A DNA stretch of 64,000 nucleotides from JAHQVK01 sp036788295 (GTDB lineage: Bacteria; Myxococcota; Kuafuiibacteriia; Kuafuiibacteriales; Kuafuiibacteriaceae), in NCBI GenBank assembly GCA_036788295.1, contig DAIQNR010000001.1, positions 221,114 to 285,113 of the forward strand. Reading direction: 5' to 3'. A program made the position numbers and the translations under genes. Positions 9,601 through 19,180 of the stretch are shown piece by piece. The notes beneath the pieces are model-generated. The model had not been told where the DNA came from and made no database searches. It saw only the letters and a program-made list of their open reading frames with translations. The stretch's first letter is position 1. Every line of letters begins with the position of its first letter.

Positions 9601-12600
9601 ACCGCTCCTCCTGGATACCGGCGATCTGGGCGAGCAGCGACAGCGCCTCCGGCTCCGACTCGGCCCGCTCGACCCGCCGCTCGTAGACGTCGATGACGTC
9701 GCCCCAGCGCTCCTCGGCCGTGAACAGCCGCTCGAGCGCGTCGAGGCTCGGACGGTGCCCAGGCTCGGCCTCGAGCAGGTCCCGGTACGCCTCGATCGCC
9801 CGGGGCACGTCGCCGAGGCCGCGCTCGAGGGCCTCGGCCAGCTGCCAGCGCCAACCCTGCAGCTGCTCCGGGTCGCCCCCTCGCTCCACCCGCCGGGCCA
9901 AGAGGTCCACGAGCGGCGACCACCGCCCGTTCTGTCGCAGCAGCCGCCCGAAGCCCTCGAACGCCATCGGATCGTCCGAGTCGAGGTCGAGCGCCTGCTT
10001 CGCGGCCGAGATCGCCGCGTCGGGGTCGGCGCGCTCCTGCTCCTCGATCCGCGCGATCTCGAACAGCAGCGCCTGGCGCCGGGCCGGGTCGGTGCTGAGA
10101 CCGAACTCCTCTTCGTGAAGAGACACGACCTCGGCCCAGCGGCCCTCGGCGGCCCACAGCTCGACCAGACGCCGGCGGGTCGCGTCGTCCTCGGGCCGGG
10201 CCGAGAGCACCTGCGAGAAGTAGCGTTCGGCCGAAGCTCGATCGGCGAGCTGATCGGCGTGGATCTCGCCCAGGCGACGGCGCAGCTCGACCGCGCGCGC
10301 CGCCCCGACCTGCTCGAGCTGCTCTGCGTACACCGCGGCGAGCAGATCCCAGCTCGAGGTCTCTCTTGCCAGGCGCTCGGCCAAGGCCTGCGCCCTCTCG
10401 TCGGCCCCCTCCTCGGAGAAGGCCCGGCACGCGGCGACGAACGCGAGGTCCGGGTGCCCGAGCCAGCGCTCTTGGATCTCGACGATCGCCCACAGGATCG
10501 CTCGACGGCCTTCGGCCTCCTCCACGTGCTCGAGCTGGCGGTCGTGCAGGTCCACGAGGCGCCGGTAGTCCCCGCCCTCCTCGTACATCGCGGCCAGCGC
10601 CGCGTAGGCCCGGGGATGGCCGGGCTCGAGGTCCAAGACCCGCTCGTAGGCCGCGGCCGACCCGGACCGCCGGTTGAGCTTTCGCTCGTACAGCTCCGCG
10701 ACCTCGAGCCAAATCTCGACCTGCTCGCCCCGGCTCTCGGCGAGCGCGGCCCGCGCCGTCTTGACCCGGACCGCCTCGCCATGGGCCCCGGCGGTGACGA
10801 ACAGCTCTTCGAGCCGCATCAGCTCCGAGGGCGTGTGGGGCTCGATGTCCAGCACCCGGCGGGCCGATTCGACCGCGTCCTCGGTGCGCCCGAGCCCGTC
10901 CTCGAGGACCTGGGCCAGCTCGAATCGCACCGCCTTCACCCCCGCAGCGTCGGGCTGAAGGGGAATGAGCTTGCGCAAGACCAGGACCAGCTCCTCCCAC
11001 TGGCCGGCGTCCCGGTGGACCCGTCGCAGCGCCTCGAGCGCCTCGATGTCGTTCGGGTTGCGCCGCAAGATGTCCTGCCAAGCCGCCACCGCCTCGTCCA
11101 CCGAGCCGAGTCGAGCCCCCCGGACGAAACCCAACTTGCGCTGAAGCCGCAGGACCTCCTGCTCGTCGGAGACTCGGTCCAGACCGGATTCGAGCAGCAC
11201 CGCCAGCTCGGCCCACCTCCCGGTGCGCTCGTACAGGGCCTCGAGCGCGCGCTCTGCTTCGGGATCCCTCGGGTCGCGGTCCAGGATGGCCCTCCACCGG
11301 GCCACCGCCCGATCCGGGTCGTCGAGCGGGCCGGCGGTGAGCGCGGCGAGCCGGCCCTCGAGCCTCCGCCGAGCCCGAGGGTCCGAGGTCCGCTCGGCCA
11401 ATGCGTCGAGCACCCCGGCCAGCTCCGCGCCGTGCTCGTCGGGATCGAGCAGGCGCGCGAGCCCCTCGAGGGTCGAGCGATCGTCGGGTGCTTCTTCCCT
11501 CGCCCGGCGCAAGTGAAACAACGCCTCCGCCGGCTCGCCGAGACGCTCCTCCCACAGCGCGGCGAGCCGCAGCCACAGCGGGTGCTTTTCGCCCTCCGGG
11601 GCCAGCTCCGCCCGCCGCTCGAGCACCTCGGTGAGCGCGGCCCACCGCTCGAGCGACGTCTCGAGCCGGTCGAGCGCGGCGAGGGCCTGGGGGTCGTCCG
11701 GTCGCTCGGCGAGCACCCTCCGCCATGCGTCCACAGCCCCGCTCGGGTTGCCCCCCTCGAGCAGCTCGGCCACGCGCAGCCGCAGCCGCTCCCGAAGCTC
11801 GGCGTCCGGAGCCTCTTCGAGAGCCGCCTCGTACAGAGGCACGAGGTCCGAAGACCGCCCCAGGCGCTGCGCGAGCTCCTCGGTCGCTTCGATGACCCCA
11901 GGAAAACCGGGGTTGCGCCGAACGACCCGCGTGAGCAGCTCGAAGGCCCGCTCGGGAGCGAAGAGCCCCTCGTCGAGCCATCGGGCTGCCTTCAGCTCGA
12001 GCGGCACCCGCTCCGAGCCCCGCGGCTCGAGGCCGGCGCGCAGCTCGAGCACCGAGACCAAGGCCTCGGGCTCCCCCGCCGCCTCGAGCGCCCGGGAGAG
12101 CATCTCCCCCGTCGTCCGGACCAGCCCGAGATCCTCGGCCACGACCGCATCCTGAAACCGCTCCTCGAGGTACTCCCGGGCGGCCGGGTGGCGGGGATCG
12201 ATGCTGAGCACCTCTCCGAGCAGGCGGTCGGCCGCGGCGAGATCGCCGAGCGCTTCCGCCTTCACCCGTCCGAGCCGGGCCATCCAATCCAGCCGCTCGG
12301 CTGGCTCGCCGCCGAGGTTGAGCCGCCGCTCGAGCACGTCGGCGACCTCCGTGAAGCGCTGCTCGGCCTCGAGCAGCCGGCCGAGCGCTTCGAGGGCGAG
12401 GCTGTCCTCCGGGACGAGCTGCGCCAGCCGGCGGAGGGTCGCGATCGCCCCCGGACGGTCCTCGAGCGGCCCCTCCTGCAGGGCAGCGAAGGCCCGGAGC
12501 AGACCCGCACGCTCCTCTTCGGACTCCGCCTGCGCGATCCGCCGCCGGTACACCTCCGCGAGCCGGTCGAACCGACCGACGGCCGAGTACAGCCGCTCGA

Positions 12601-15600
12601 GAGCAGCGAGCGACTCGGCGTCACCGGGCGCGACCTCGAGGACCCGCTCGTATTCGGCCACCGCTCGAGGCAAGTCCTGCAGCCGCTTGTCGTAGACAGC
12701 CGCCACCCGCCGCCGCAGGCCGAGGGCCCGCCGGGGGTCGGACGACGCATCGGCCTCATCGAGCAAGAGCGCGGCGAGGTCCTCGTCCATTCGGTGGTCC
12801 GAAGCGATCCGCTCGATCCTGGACCACAGCCCGTCATCCCGGGGCGCGAGGGCGAGGGCTCGGCGGGCGGCAGCGAAGGCTCGCTCCGGGCGGCCGAGCC
12901 GGACCTCCCACGTCTCGGCGATCTGGATCAGGGCCTCGAGGCGCTCTTCGGGCGCGCCGCCGACCGCGACCCGCTCGAGGCAGTCGAGGTAGGCCTCGAA
13001 CGCGCCGTGGCGGAGGTAGGTGGGCGCGAGCGCGGCCGCCGCGGCAGCGAGCACCGGCTCCTGGGCCGGTCCGCGGAGCACCGCGGCGAGACCGGCGATC
13101 GCGCCCGGGTCGTCCGGACGGTGGGCCAAGGCGGCCGCATAGTTGGCCACGGCGCCGGCGGGATCGGCGAGGCGATCCCGCTTCAGCTGGGCGATCTGCA
13201 GGAGAAGGCCCGCCCGCTCGTCGGCGCCAGCGGCCACGGCGAGCTCGGCCTCGAGCGCATCGACCGCGAGCCTCGGCCGATCCGCTCTCGCTCCGAGGGC
13301 CACGAGCCGCCGCAAGACGTCCGGGTCGGCCGGGTCGAGCCGGCGCAGCGCACCGAGCGCCTCGGCGGCGAGATCGACGTCGCGAAGGTCGTGCTCGGCG
13401 AGATCGGCGATCTCGGCCCACAGCCCGCCGCTGTCCTCGGGCGGCACCACGGCGAGGCGCTTTTGGAGGACAACCACCAGCCGGCCCGCGTCGCCGGATT
13501 TGCGGAAGATCGACTCGAGACCATCGAGCGCCTCGCCGTCTCCCGGGGACAGCTCGAGCACGGTCTCGTAGTGGGGGATGGCCGCCGACGGCCGCTGCAT
13601 GGTCTCGTGGGCCAGGCGGGCGGCCCGCTGCGCCAAGGGCAGCCGCGACGGCGCGGTCCGGCTCGCGCCGAGCGCCTCCTCGAGCAATTCGGCCCACTCT
13701 TCGAGCGCCCCGGCCCGGTGGGCGAGGCGCTCGGCCTCGTCGGCGAGCGCGGCGTCGGTCGGCGCCTCCAAGAAGGCTCGCCCCAGGGTGAGGAAACCCA
13801 TCTCGGGCCGGCCGAGGGAGCGCTCGTAGACCTCCGCGATCTCGCGCCGGACCTGGCCCCGCTCCGCCGCCGGCGCGACCTCGCTCCGGGCCTCGAGCAC
13901 TTGGATGAGCTCGGCGAACTCCCCTCTTTCGCGCAGCACCGGCTCGACCAGCGTGGCCGCTCGGGTCACCAGATCGGGCTGCTGGCCTCGTACCTCGGAC
14001 AAGAGCAGAAGGAGCGCGGCGAGCGCGGCGTCGGGCGGGTCGGCCTCGGCGAGCGCCGCTGCGAACGAGTCGAGCGCCGCCGACGGCTGCTCGAGCGGGC
14101 CCAGCTGCAGCCGCCCCAGCTCGAGCAGCGCCTCCACCCGCCCGGCCTCGAGCGCCGGGATCGCCCGAAAGAGGGCCGCGGCCTTGACCGCCGGGTCGAA
14201 CTCGGTCCGGCGAAGGCCTTCGAGCGCCGGCCCGTAGCCAGGGTCGGCCTCGAGCGCGGCACGGTAGAGGCCAGCGGCCCGCCGGTCCGAGGCCCGCTCC
14301 GCCGCCTTTCCCGCTTCGGCCCGCCGCGCTGCCAGCGGCGCGCCGAGCTCCGCCCAGCGAACGAGCGCGTCGATCTGCCCCGACGCGTCGTCGATCGCCG
14401 CTCGCCGCGCGGCCAGCGCCGCCCACACCGCCTCTTCCTCGGGTCGAAGCTCGGCCAGAGCCGCCCACGCCTCGGCCGCCATCGCCGCGTCGCCGTGGTG
14501 GTCGGCGAGCCGAGCCGCCTCCGCGACCAGCGCCGCGCGCGGCCCCTCGGCCACCCGCGACGCCGCCGCCATCGCCCGGCTCGCGACCTCGGCCGAGCGA
14601 CCGCATCGGTCCGCGAGCCGCTCGAGCGTGGCGAAGAGATCGAGGCGGTCGGGAGCCTCCGCGAACGCCCGCTCCGCCGCCTCCCACGCTGGCTCGAGCC
14701 GGCCGAGCCGCTCTTCCTCGATCGATCGGATCGCGACCCAGCGCTCGACCCGCTCCCTCGGGTCGGTCGAGCGCTCCGCGAGGACCCGGTAGGCCCCGGC
14801 GAGGCGCCCCCAATCTCCCGCCCGGCGGTAGACCGGCTCGAGCGCGGTCGCGGCGAGCACCGCCGCCGGGCCATCGAGCAGGGACTCGAGCGCCTCCCTA
14901 GCCTCGCGCTGATCCGGGGACGACTCGAGGGACAGCTCGAGCGCCCGAACCGCGCCGGCGTGGTCGCCGGCCGCGACCCTCGCCCTGGCCTCCGCCCCCA
15001 GGACGCGTGCCCGGGACACCGGCGCCTCCGTCCGCGCCGCCTCTTCTCGCAAGGCCTCGGCCTGCTCGGCGAACCGGCCCAGCCGACCGGAAAGCCTCGC
15101 GATGTCGGCGTAGATGCCGGGTGAGTTCGGGTCCGCCACCCGGGCCCGCGACAACGCGGACAGCGCGGCCTCCGGCTGGTCCGCCGCCTCCTCCCACACG
15201 AGGGCGGCGCGCCGAAGGTACGGGGCTCGGTCCAGCCCCTCCGCGGCCGCGTCTGCCCTGGACTCGAGGACCCGGGCCAGCGCGACCGGATCGTCGCCGG
15301 CCGCGGTCAACCGCTCGAGCGCGTCGAGCGCCTCGGGGTCTCGAGGGGTCAGGGCCAGCACCGCCTCGAAACCTCGCCGCGCGTCGGACACGCGGGACGG
15401 GTCGGCGTCGGCGATCCGAGCGAAGAAGCGCCACAGCTCCGGCTCGGCCGACGCTCGGCGCTCGACCGAGGCGGCGAGGCGCGCGGTCTCTCCCGCCGCA
15501 TCGGCGAGCGCTCCCAGGGTGGCGTGGTGAACCGGATCCAGCTCGCCTCGCTCGAAGCAGAAAAACAGCAGCTCGAACGCTCGAGCCTTGTCTCCGAGCT

Positions 15601-18600
15601 GCTCCGCCGCGAGGCGCGCGGCCCGGACCGCCCGCCGCTCCCGGGCGCCGGCGTCCTGGTCCCGGGGGGCTTGCGCGAGCACCGCGCGCAGCTCGCCGGC
15701 GGCGTCGCCAGCGGCCGCGTACGGCCCCTCGAGCGCCGAAGCCGCGTCCGGCCCGACCTCTGGGTGCTCGATCAACGCGTCGAGCCCGGCGAGCGCCTCC
15801 GGCGCCGGACCGGCGGCGAGGGCCCGGACGTACCGCTCGACGGCGCCCTTCGCGTCGCCGAGCTGCCGGCGAAGGACGTCGGCCGAGCGCACGTCGAGCG
15901 CGGCCGCTGCCGCCGGGTTCGGGGCGAGCCCCCGAAGACGGTCGAGCACCGACAGCAGGGCCTTCGGCGCCTCGTCCTCGGACAGCCGCGTCGCGAGGCG
16001 AGCGAGCGCCGTCGGCTCCTCCGGATGCTCGACGAGCACGGCCTGGTACGCGTCGATGGCCCCCTGCCGGTCGCCGAGGCGCTCCTCCCGGAGCTCGGCG
16101 AATTTGAGCCCGAGTTGAAGGCGGTCTTGCACATTCGCGGCCCGGCGCCGCTGAGCTTCGTACACCGCGGCGAGCTCGGCGTAGCGCCCCTTGGCTCCCA
16201 GAAGCCGCTCGAGGGCGGCCAGAGATGCGGCGGACGCTGGTTCGGCGTCGAGCGCCCGTCGGTGCTCGTCCACCGCCCGGTCTAGGTCACCGAGCGCGGT
16301 CTCGGCGAGCACCGCCGCCGACCCGAGCAGGGCGGCGGCGGTCGGCCCGGCCCGACCCGCTGACGCCCGAACGAGCGCGTCCACCACCTCGGCCGCTCGG
16401 CTCGTGGACGGCGCGACCTCGAGAAGGGCCGCGTGCAGTTCGCGGTCTTCCGGGGCCTCGGCGAAGGCGCGGAGCAAGAACTCGAGCCCGAGCTCCGGAT
16501 CCCCCAGGCGAGCGGACAGCTTCGCCCCCTCCCTCGCTGCCGCCCGTCGGGCCGCGGGCTCGGGGGCCTCGGACGCGAGCAGGGCGAGCACGTCGCGGCG
16601 CCGCGGATCCCCGCGGGCGGCGTAGATCGGCTCGAGCGCCGCGGCGATGCGTGGGACCTCGATCCCCCTCGCCATGAGGGCCTCGAGCGGCTCGAGGACC
16701 CGGTCCGGAACGCTGGGCAGCAGCTCGAGCCACTGCTCGGCCGCCTCCGCGCCCTGATCGAGGCGCTCGAGCGCCTCCGCCCGTCGGGCCCCCAGCTCGG
16801 CTCGTCTCGCCTCGTCGGGGGCGAGCCGGGCGAGGCGAGCGAGCACCGGCTCGAGCAGCGACCACCGCTCGAGTCGAGCGTAGAGCTCCTCGACCGCGAC
16901 CAGGGTGGGCTCGTCGTCCGGGTCCTCGGCGAGGTTCGCCTCGAGCGCCTCCACCGCCGATTCGGTCTGGTCGAGCCTCCGGTCGAGCAGCTCCGCGAGC
17001 CGGGCTCGGGCCAGGCGACGCTCCGCCCGGTCCTCGGTCGCGCGCACCCTCGCCGCGAGGGCCTCCGCCAGCGCCCGAGGGTCATCCTCCGCCCGCAAGT
17101 AGCGCTCGATCGCGTCCTGGGCCTCTCTGTCCTTCGGCGCGTGCTCGAGGACCCGGCGATAGGCATGGGCCGCCCGGGGCGAGCCGGGCAAGCGGCCCTC
17201 GAACCGCCGCGCCGCCTGCCGCCACAGCTCCGCCGCCCTGGGGCCCTGCCGGACCGACGCCGCCGCCACGAGCGCGTCGGCCCACGCGTCCACCTCACCG
17301 GTCTCCTCCGCGAGCCCGGCGACCTCCTCTTCGAGTCCGGGCGCGTCCGGATCGTGCTCGAACAGCGCCACGGCGGCAGCGAACCGCTCCCGGGATCCGA
17401 GCCCGCTCGACCGCTCCACCCGCTCCGCGAGCAGGTCGCGGCGGCGCTCGTAATCCGGGGCCAGATCGGCCAGCGAGGAGAGCGCGGAGAGGTGCCGGGG
17501 GCCGTCCCCGGCGTCCTTGTACAAGGCGCACAGCGCGCTGACCGCCTCCAGATCGTCGGGCGCGACCGCGAGCACCGCCTCGAAGTGCCGACGAGCCCTC
17601 GCCGCGTCACCGAGCTCGACCGCGGCCGCCTTGCCCAGCTCGAGGTGGGTCTCGAGCGCGAGATCCGGGTCACGGGTGGCGGCGAGGAAATGCTCGAGCA
17701 CTTCGGCTCTCGCCTGGTGCTTTCCGAGCTCGAGCAGCAGCGCGGCGAGCGGTCCGGCGACCCGACGCTCGCCCGGCGCCAGAGCGTGGGCCCTCGACAG
17801 CGCGTCGAGTCGAATCGCCCCCGCTTCTTCCTCCTCCATGCCGGCGGCGACCCTCGCCCGTTCGAGCAGCAGGCGGACCTTCGCCTCGGGGGCCTTCACC
17901 CCCTCGATCATCGCGTCGAGCCGCTTCAACCGGTCCTCGGGCCGAGCCTCGATGGCCTCGAGGATGCCCAGCGCCCGCTCGTGGGCCGGTTGCAGCAGCA
18001 GGGCCCGCCCGAGGTGCTCGTCGGCTCGCAATCTGTCTTGCCCATAGACGAGGTAGAGCTCCGCCGCGTCGAGGTAGGCCTCCGCCGCCTCGCTGCGGTC
18101 CCGGGCGCCGAGGCCCCGGTCCCGGGCGGCTTCCGCCTCCGCCCGCCAGGCGTGAGCTTTGGCCTCGAGGGCGTCGAGCCCAGCGAGCGCCCCCTCGTCC
18201 CCGAGCGCTCGGGCCCGGCCCCACAGCGTCCGGGCCAAGTCGTGATGAACGGGGCGACCGAGCAGCGACGCCGCGAGCTCACGGTGGGCCCGCGCCACCG
18301 CCTCCACCCGAGCCGGATCGGCGTCGGCGACGTCGATTTCGGGATCTTCGGCTGGATCGCCTGCTTTCGCGAGGTCCGGTCCGAGCACGGCCTCGAGCTC
18401 CCGCTCGAGAACCGAGGCCGCCTCCCCCACCCGGCCCTCGGCGAGCAGCAGCGCTCGCGCCGCCGCGAGCGCATCGAGCCCCGCTCCGGCCTCGAGAGCG
18501 GCGCGGATCGCGGCGAGGCCCCGCTCCGGCTCGGCCCGATCCGCGATCTCGATGGCGATCGCCGCCTTCTCCTCTGGCGGCACCGCGGCGAGCGCCCGCT

Positions 18601-19051
18601 CGAGCACGACCACCGCCGCCTCGGTCCGCCCGTCCTGCTCGAGAAGGTGCACGAGCGCCGCTTTCGCATCGGGGTTTCCGGGGTCGGAGCCGAGGACCCG
18701 GCGCAGCCATCGCTCCCCGCCCTTTCGGTCGTCGAGCTTCTCGATGTGAAGGAGACCGGCCGAGAGCCAGAGGCTGCGGCCGATCTCCGAATCCGGCGCC
18801 CTCTTGGCCGCAGCCCCATACAGGTGGGCGAGCCGAGACCAGGACCCGCGGGCCACCAGCTCGGCCTCGACCGCCGAAAACGCCGGCTCGTCCACCCGGC
18901 CGGATCGGTCGAGGACCCGAGCGAGCCAGCCGGCCGCCTCCTCCGTGCCCGCGCCGGTCTCTCTCCCCGGCGCCGGCGGAGCCGGGCGCGACCGGTTGCG
19001 GTCGTTTTCGTCTCCCTGCGCGCTCCGCTTGCCCCCGCCATCCTTGGCCAT
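6659..19051 (-). CDS. gltI: Giant TPR protein, GltI/AgmK-like (4130 aa)
   Basis: A 4130-aa soluble protein without a signal peptide, so probably cytoplasmic. Almost all of it is degenerate TPR-type helical repeats; the recurring pattern is an Ala/Leu helix pair, a Pro turn (PxDPxALxALExL) and WxxLxxVLExR. The last ~300 residues are different (from about LQFFGVVQQLL) and contain a block, PAALVIG to FEIGRQLAF, that recurs in the other giant TPR protein at 54186-59492. In Myxococcus xanthus the multi-thousand-residue TPR protein AgmK/GltI is encoded next to AgmX/GltJ, the same pairing seen here. I infer a scaffold that gathers partners under the inner-membrane motility or polarity complex. The start gives MAKDGGGKRS and lies 129 bp from the divergent hipB. 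Confidence 0.85.
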   Translation of the reverse strand: MAKDGGGKRSAQGDENDRNRSRPAPPAPGRETGAGTEEAAGWLARVLDRSGRVDEPAFSAVEAELVARGSWSRLAHLYGAAAKRAPDSEIGRSLWLSAGLLHIEKLDDRKGGERWLRRVLGSDPGNPDAKAALVHLLEQDGRTEAAVVVLERALAAVPPEEKAAIAIEIADRAEPERGLAAIRAALEAGAGLDALAAARALLLAEGRVGEAASVLERELEAVLGPDLAKAGDPAEDPEIDVADADPARVEAVARAHRELAASLLGRPVHHDLARTLWGRARALGDEGALAGLDALEAKAHAWRAEAEAARDRGLGARDRSEAAEAYLDAAELYLVYGQDRLRADEHLGRALLLQPAHERALGILEAIEARPEDRLKRLDAMIEGVKAPEAKVRLLLERARVAAGMEEEEAGAIRLDALSRAHALAPGERRVAGPLAALLLELGKHQARAEVLEHFLAATRDPDLALETHLELGKAAAVELGDAARARRHFEAVLAVAPDDLEAVSALCALYKDAGDGPRHLSALSSLADLAPDYERRRDLLAERVERSSGLGSRERFAAAVALFEHDPDAPGLEEEVAGLAEETGEVDAWADALVAAASVRQGPRAAELWRQAARRFEGRLPGSPRAAHAYRRVLEHAPKDREAQDAIERYLRAEDDPRALAEALAARVRATEDRAERRLARARLAELLDRRLDQTESAVEALEANLAEDPDDEPTLVAVEELYARLERWSLLEPVLARLARLAPDEARRAELGARRAEALERLDQGAEAAEQWLELLPSVPDRVLEPLEALMARGIEVPRIAAALEPIYAARGDPRRRDVLALLASEAPEPAARRAAAREGAKLSARLGDPELGLEFLLRAFAEAPEDRELHAALLEVAPSTSRAAEVVDALVRASAGRAGPTAAALLGSAAVLAETALGDLDRAVDEHRRALDAEPASAASLAALERLLGAKGRYAELAAVYEAQRRRAANVQDRLQLGLKFAELREERLGDRQGAIDAYQAVLVEHPEEPTALARLATRLSEDEAPKALLSVLDRLRGLAPNPAAAAALDVRSADVLRRQLGDAKGAVERYVRALAAGPAPEALAGLDALIEHPEVGPDAASALEGPYAAAGDAAGELRAVLAQAPRDQDAGARERRAVRAARLAAEQLGDKARAFELLFFCFERGELDPVHHATLGALADAAGETARLAASVERRASAEPELWRFFARIADADPSRVSDARRGFEAVLALTPRDPEALDALERLTAAGDDPVALARVLESRADAAAEGLDRAPYLRRAALVWEEAADQPEAALSALSRARVADPNSPGIYADIARLSGRLGRFAEQAEALREEAARTEAPVSRARVLGAEARARVAAGDHAGAVRALELSLESSPDQREAREALESLLDGPAAVLAATALEPVYRRAGDWGRLAGAYRVLAERSTDPRERVERWVAIRSIEEERLGRLEPAWEAAERAFAEAPDRLDLFATLERLADRCGRSAEVASRAMAAASRVAEGPRAALVAEAARLADHHGDAAMAAEAWAALAELRPEEEAVWAALAARRAAIDDASGQIDALVRWAELGAPLAARRAEAGKAAERASDRRAAGLYRAALEADPGYGPALEGLRRTEFDPAVKAAALFRAIPALEAGRVEALLELGRLQLGPLEQPSAALDSFAAALAEADPPDAALAALLLLLSEVRGQQPDLVTRAATLVEPVLRERGEFAELIQVLEARSEVAPAAERGQVRREIAEVYERSLGRPEMGFLTLGRAFLEAPTDAALADEAERLAHRAGALEEWAELLEEALGASRTAPSRLPLAQRAARLAHETMQRPSAAIPHYETVLELSPGDGEALDGLESIFRKSGDAGRLVVVLQKRLAVVPPEDSGGLWAEIADLAEHDLRDVDLAAEALGALRRLDPADPDVLRRLVALGARADRPRLAVDALEAELAVAAGADERAGLLLQIAQLKRDRLADPAGAVANYAAALAHRPDDPGAIAGLAAVLRGPAQEPVLAAAAAALAPTYLRHGAFEAYLDCLERVAVGGAPEERLEALIQIAETWEVRLGRPERAFAAARRALALAPRDDGLWSRIERIASDHRMDEDLAALLLDEADASSDPRRALGLRRRVAAVYDKRLQDLPRAVAEYERVLEVAPGDAESLAALERLYSAVGRFDRLAEVYRRRIAQAESEEERAGLLRAFAALQEGPLEDRPGAIATLRRLAQLVPEDSLALEALGRLLEAEQRFTEVADVLERRLNLGGEPAERLDWMARLGRVKAEALGDLAAADRLLGEVLSIDPRHPAAREYLEERFQDAVVAEDLGLVRTTGEMLSRALEAAGEPEALVSVLELRAGLEPRGSERVPLELKAARWLDEGLFAPERAFELLTRVVRRNPGFPGVIEATEELAQRLGRSSDLVPLYEAALEEAPDAELRERLRLRVAELLEGGNPSGAVDAWRRVLAERPDDPQALAALDRLETSLERWAALTEVLERRAELAPEGEKHPLWLRLAALWEERLGEPAEALFHLRRAREEAPDDRSTLEGLARLLDPDEHGAELAGVLDALAERTSDPRARRRLEGRLAALTAGPLDDPDRAVARWRAILDRDPRDPEAERALEALYERTGRWAELAVLLESGLDRVSDEQEVLRLQRKLGFVRGARLGSVDEAVAAWQDILRRNPNDIEALEALRRVHRDAGQWEELVLVLRKLIPLQPDAAGVKAVRFELAQVLEDGLGRTEDAVESARRVLDIEPHTPSELMRLEELFVTAGAHGEAVRVKTARAALAESRGEQVEIWLEVAELYERKLNRRSGSAAAYERVLDLEPGHPRAYAALAAMYEEGGDYRRLVDLHDRQLEHVEEAEGRRAILWAIVEIQERWLGHPDLAFVAACRAFSEEGADERAQALAERLARETSSWDLLAAVYAEQLEQVGAARAVELRRRLGEIHADQLADRASAERYFSQVLSARPEDDATRRRLVELWAAEGRWAEVVSLHEEEFGLSTDPARRQALLFEIARIEEQERADPDAAISAAKQALDLDSDDPMAFEGFGRLLRQNGRWSPLVDLLARRVERGGDPEQLQGWRWQLAEALERGLGDVPRAIEAYRDLLEAEPGHRPSLDALERLFTAEERWGDVIDVYERRVERAESEPEALSLLAQIAGIQEERFGDLDAAASTLLRLLEINPDHLPAVVGLERLWRASGDHERRAEALERQVELTRDPEEAASLLLELGRTAVVELEDPLLAEQALSRALERAPRRRDVLRALADLYEQRGEWAATLDLLAREAHLVGAEVEAATLHFRMGKIREDMLGEREAARESFERALEMDRSHGPSLAALRRIREAEGDHGEVIALSVQQAELVRDPVERSDLLHAAAMLALEPLDDVERAIDLLERSVTGCPDHVPSLEVLSDLLFSEERFAEAERLLLRLVRRLDSGADRGALGRIHYRLAYIAEKEGRASEALERYHTSYELDSTYLPTLEGLAGALLRVERWEDAQRVSQAILIQHKSALTDAEVVDLHFQIGDLALKLEQHDRAQKSFQRALALDASHVPSLGANARLEAQLGRFEEAFDLRERLLSVLPDEEQRLLALFEQAELCERFEEPWRAIDAYAEARRMRPEDPEILRALVRLYRETSQIMKALGALSDLGSAVTDKLERRDVLMEIARLHHEQQGNVAAAVQALNAALDVDPNHVEAFSRIEQMLFESRSWDALADNYARMLRRLPKSERRRRAVLWRSLAELHVRVLRDDNGARQAYEVLWQLEPEDAGVGLALARLYARSPDAKPQAAALYLELLPRVDDPAEPARALYELSFEAGHLDRTFCALGALVLTGAASAVERQAYAGLLRYVPPRPSRPLDDATWRERVLHPYCRGPLAALAFAVYQGAPTLFQDRKKAAGLKPRRERVDFSDSRRSAPARLQFFGVVQQLLRLMPLPPVEAYLRAGSSEAARLFPGSPAALVIGRNHALLDVADPRQLGFEIGRQLAFARPELALVAALDAEDAAACIEAAIRLGVPEGSGVDLGLLPNEVARWQRDLGRAIDPKALGPIRDAAAEAVAVGAMKVFARYLKGVEHSANRAGLLLGGDVQAALVGLDGSESMAADVSSRARVRELIFFALSADHFLLRERLGATVRREAEERVRQRP

Positions 19052-19163
19052 GAGCGGAACCTACCAGACGTCCGCATCGGCCCCTTCGGTCAAAATCCGC
19101 GAAGCCAGCGCCATGTTCGCGGCCTCGCTCGCCGACGAAACGCTTGTCGCCGCCGAGCCCAAT

Positions 19164-19179
19164 CGGTCCATACTGACCG
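19164..19179 (+). promoter_or_regulatory. Possible HipB operator overlapping the hipB -10 region
   Basis: CGGTC-CATACT-GACCG is a perfect 5+6+5 palindrome ending one base before the hipB ATG. CATACT (19169-19174) could be a -10 box, which would place the transcript start at or near the ATG. A second short inverted repeat (CTTCG...CGAAG, 19084-19104) lies upstream. Autorepression by HipB is the family norm; the site itself is inferred. Confidence 0.35.
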
Positions 19180-19180
19180 C

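Noticed and set aside
8891..15124. A 2077-codon open frame antisense to the gltI-like gene
   Set aside because: It mirrors the sense frame: in a genome with G/C at most third positions, the antisense frame rarely meets stops. Its product is rich in Arg, Pro, Glu and Gln without any domain, whereas the minus strand encodes clean TPR repeats.
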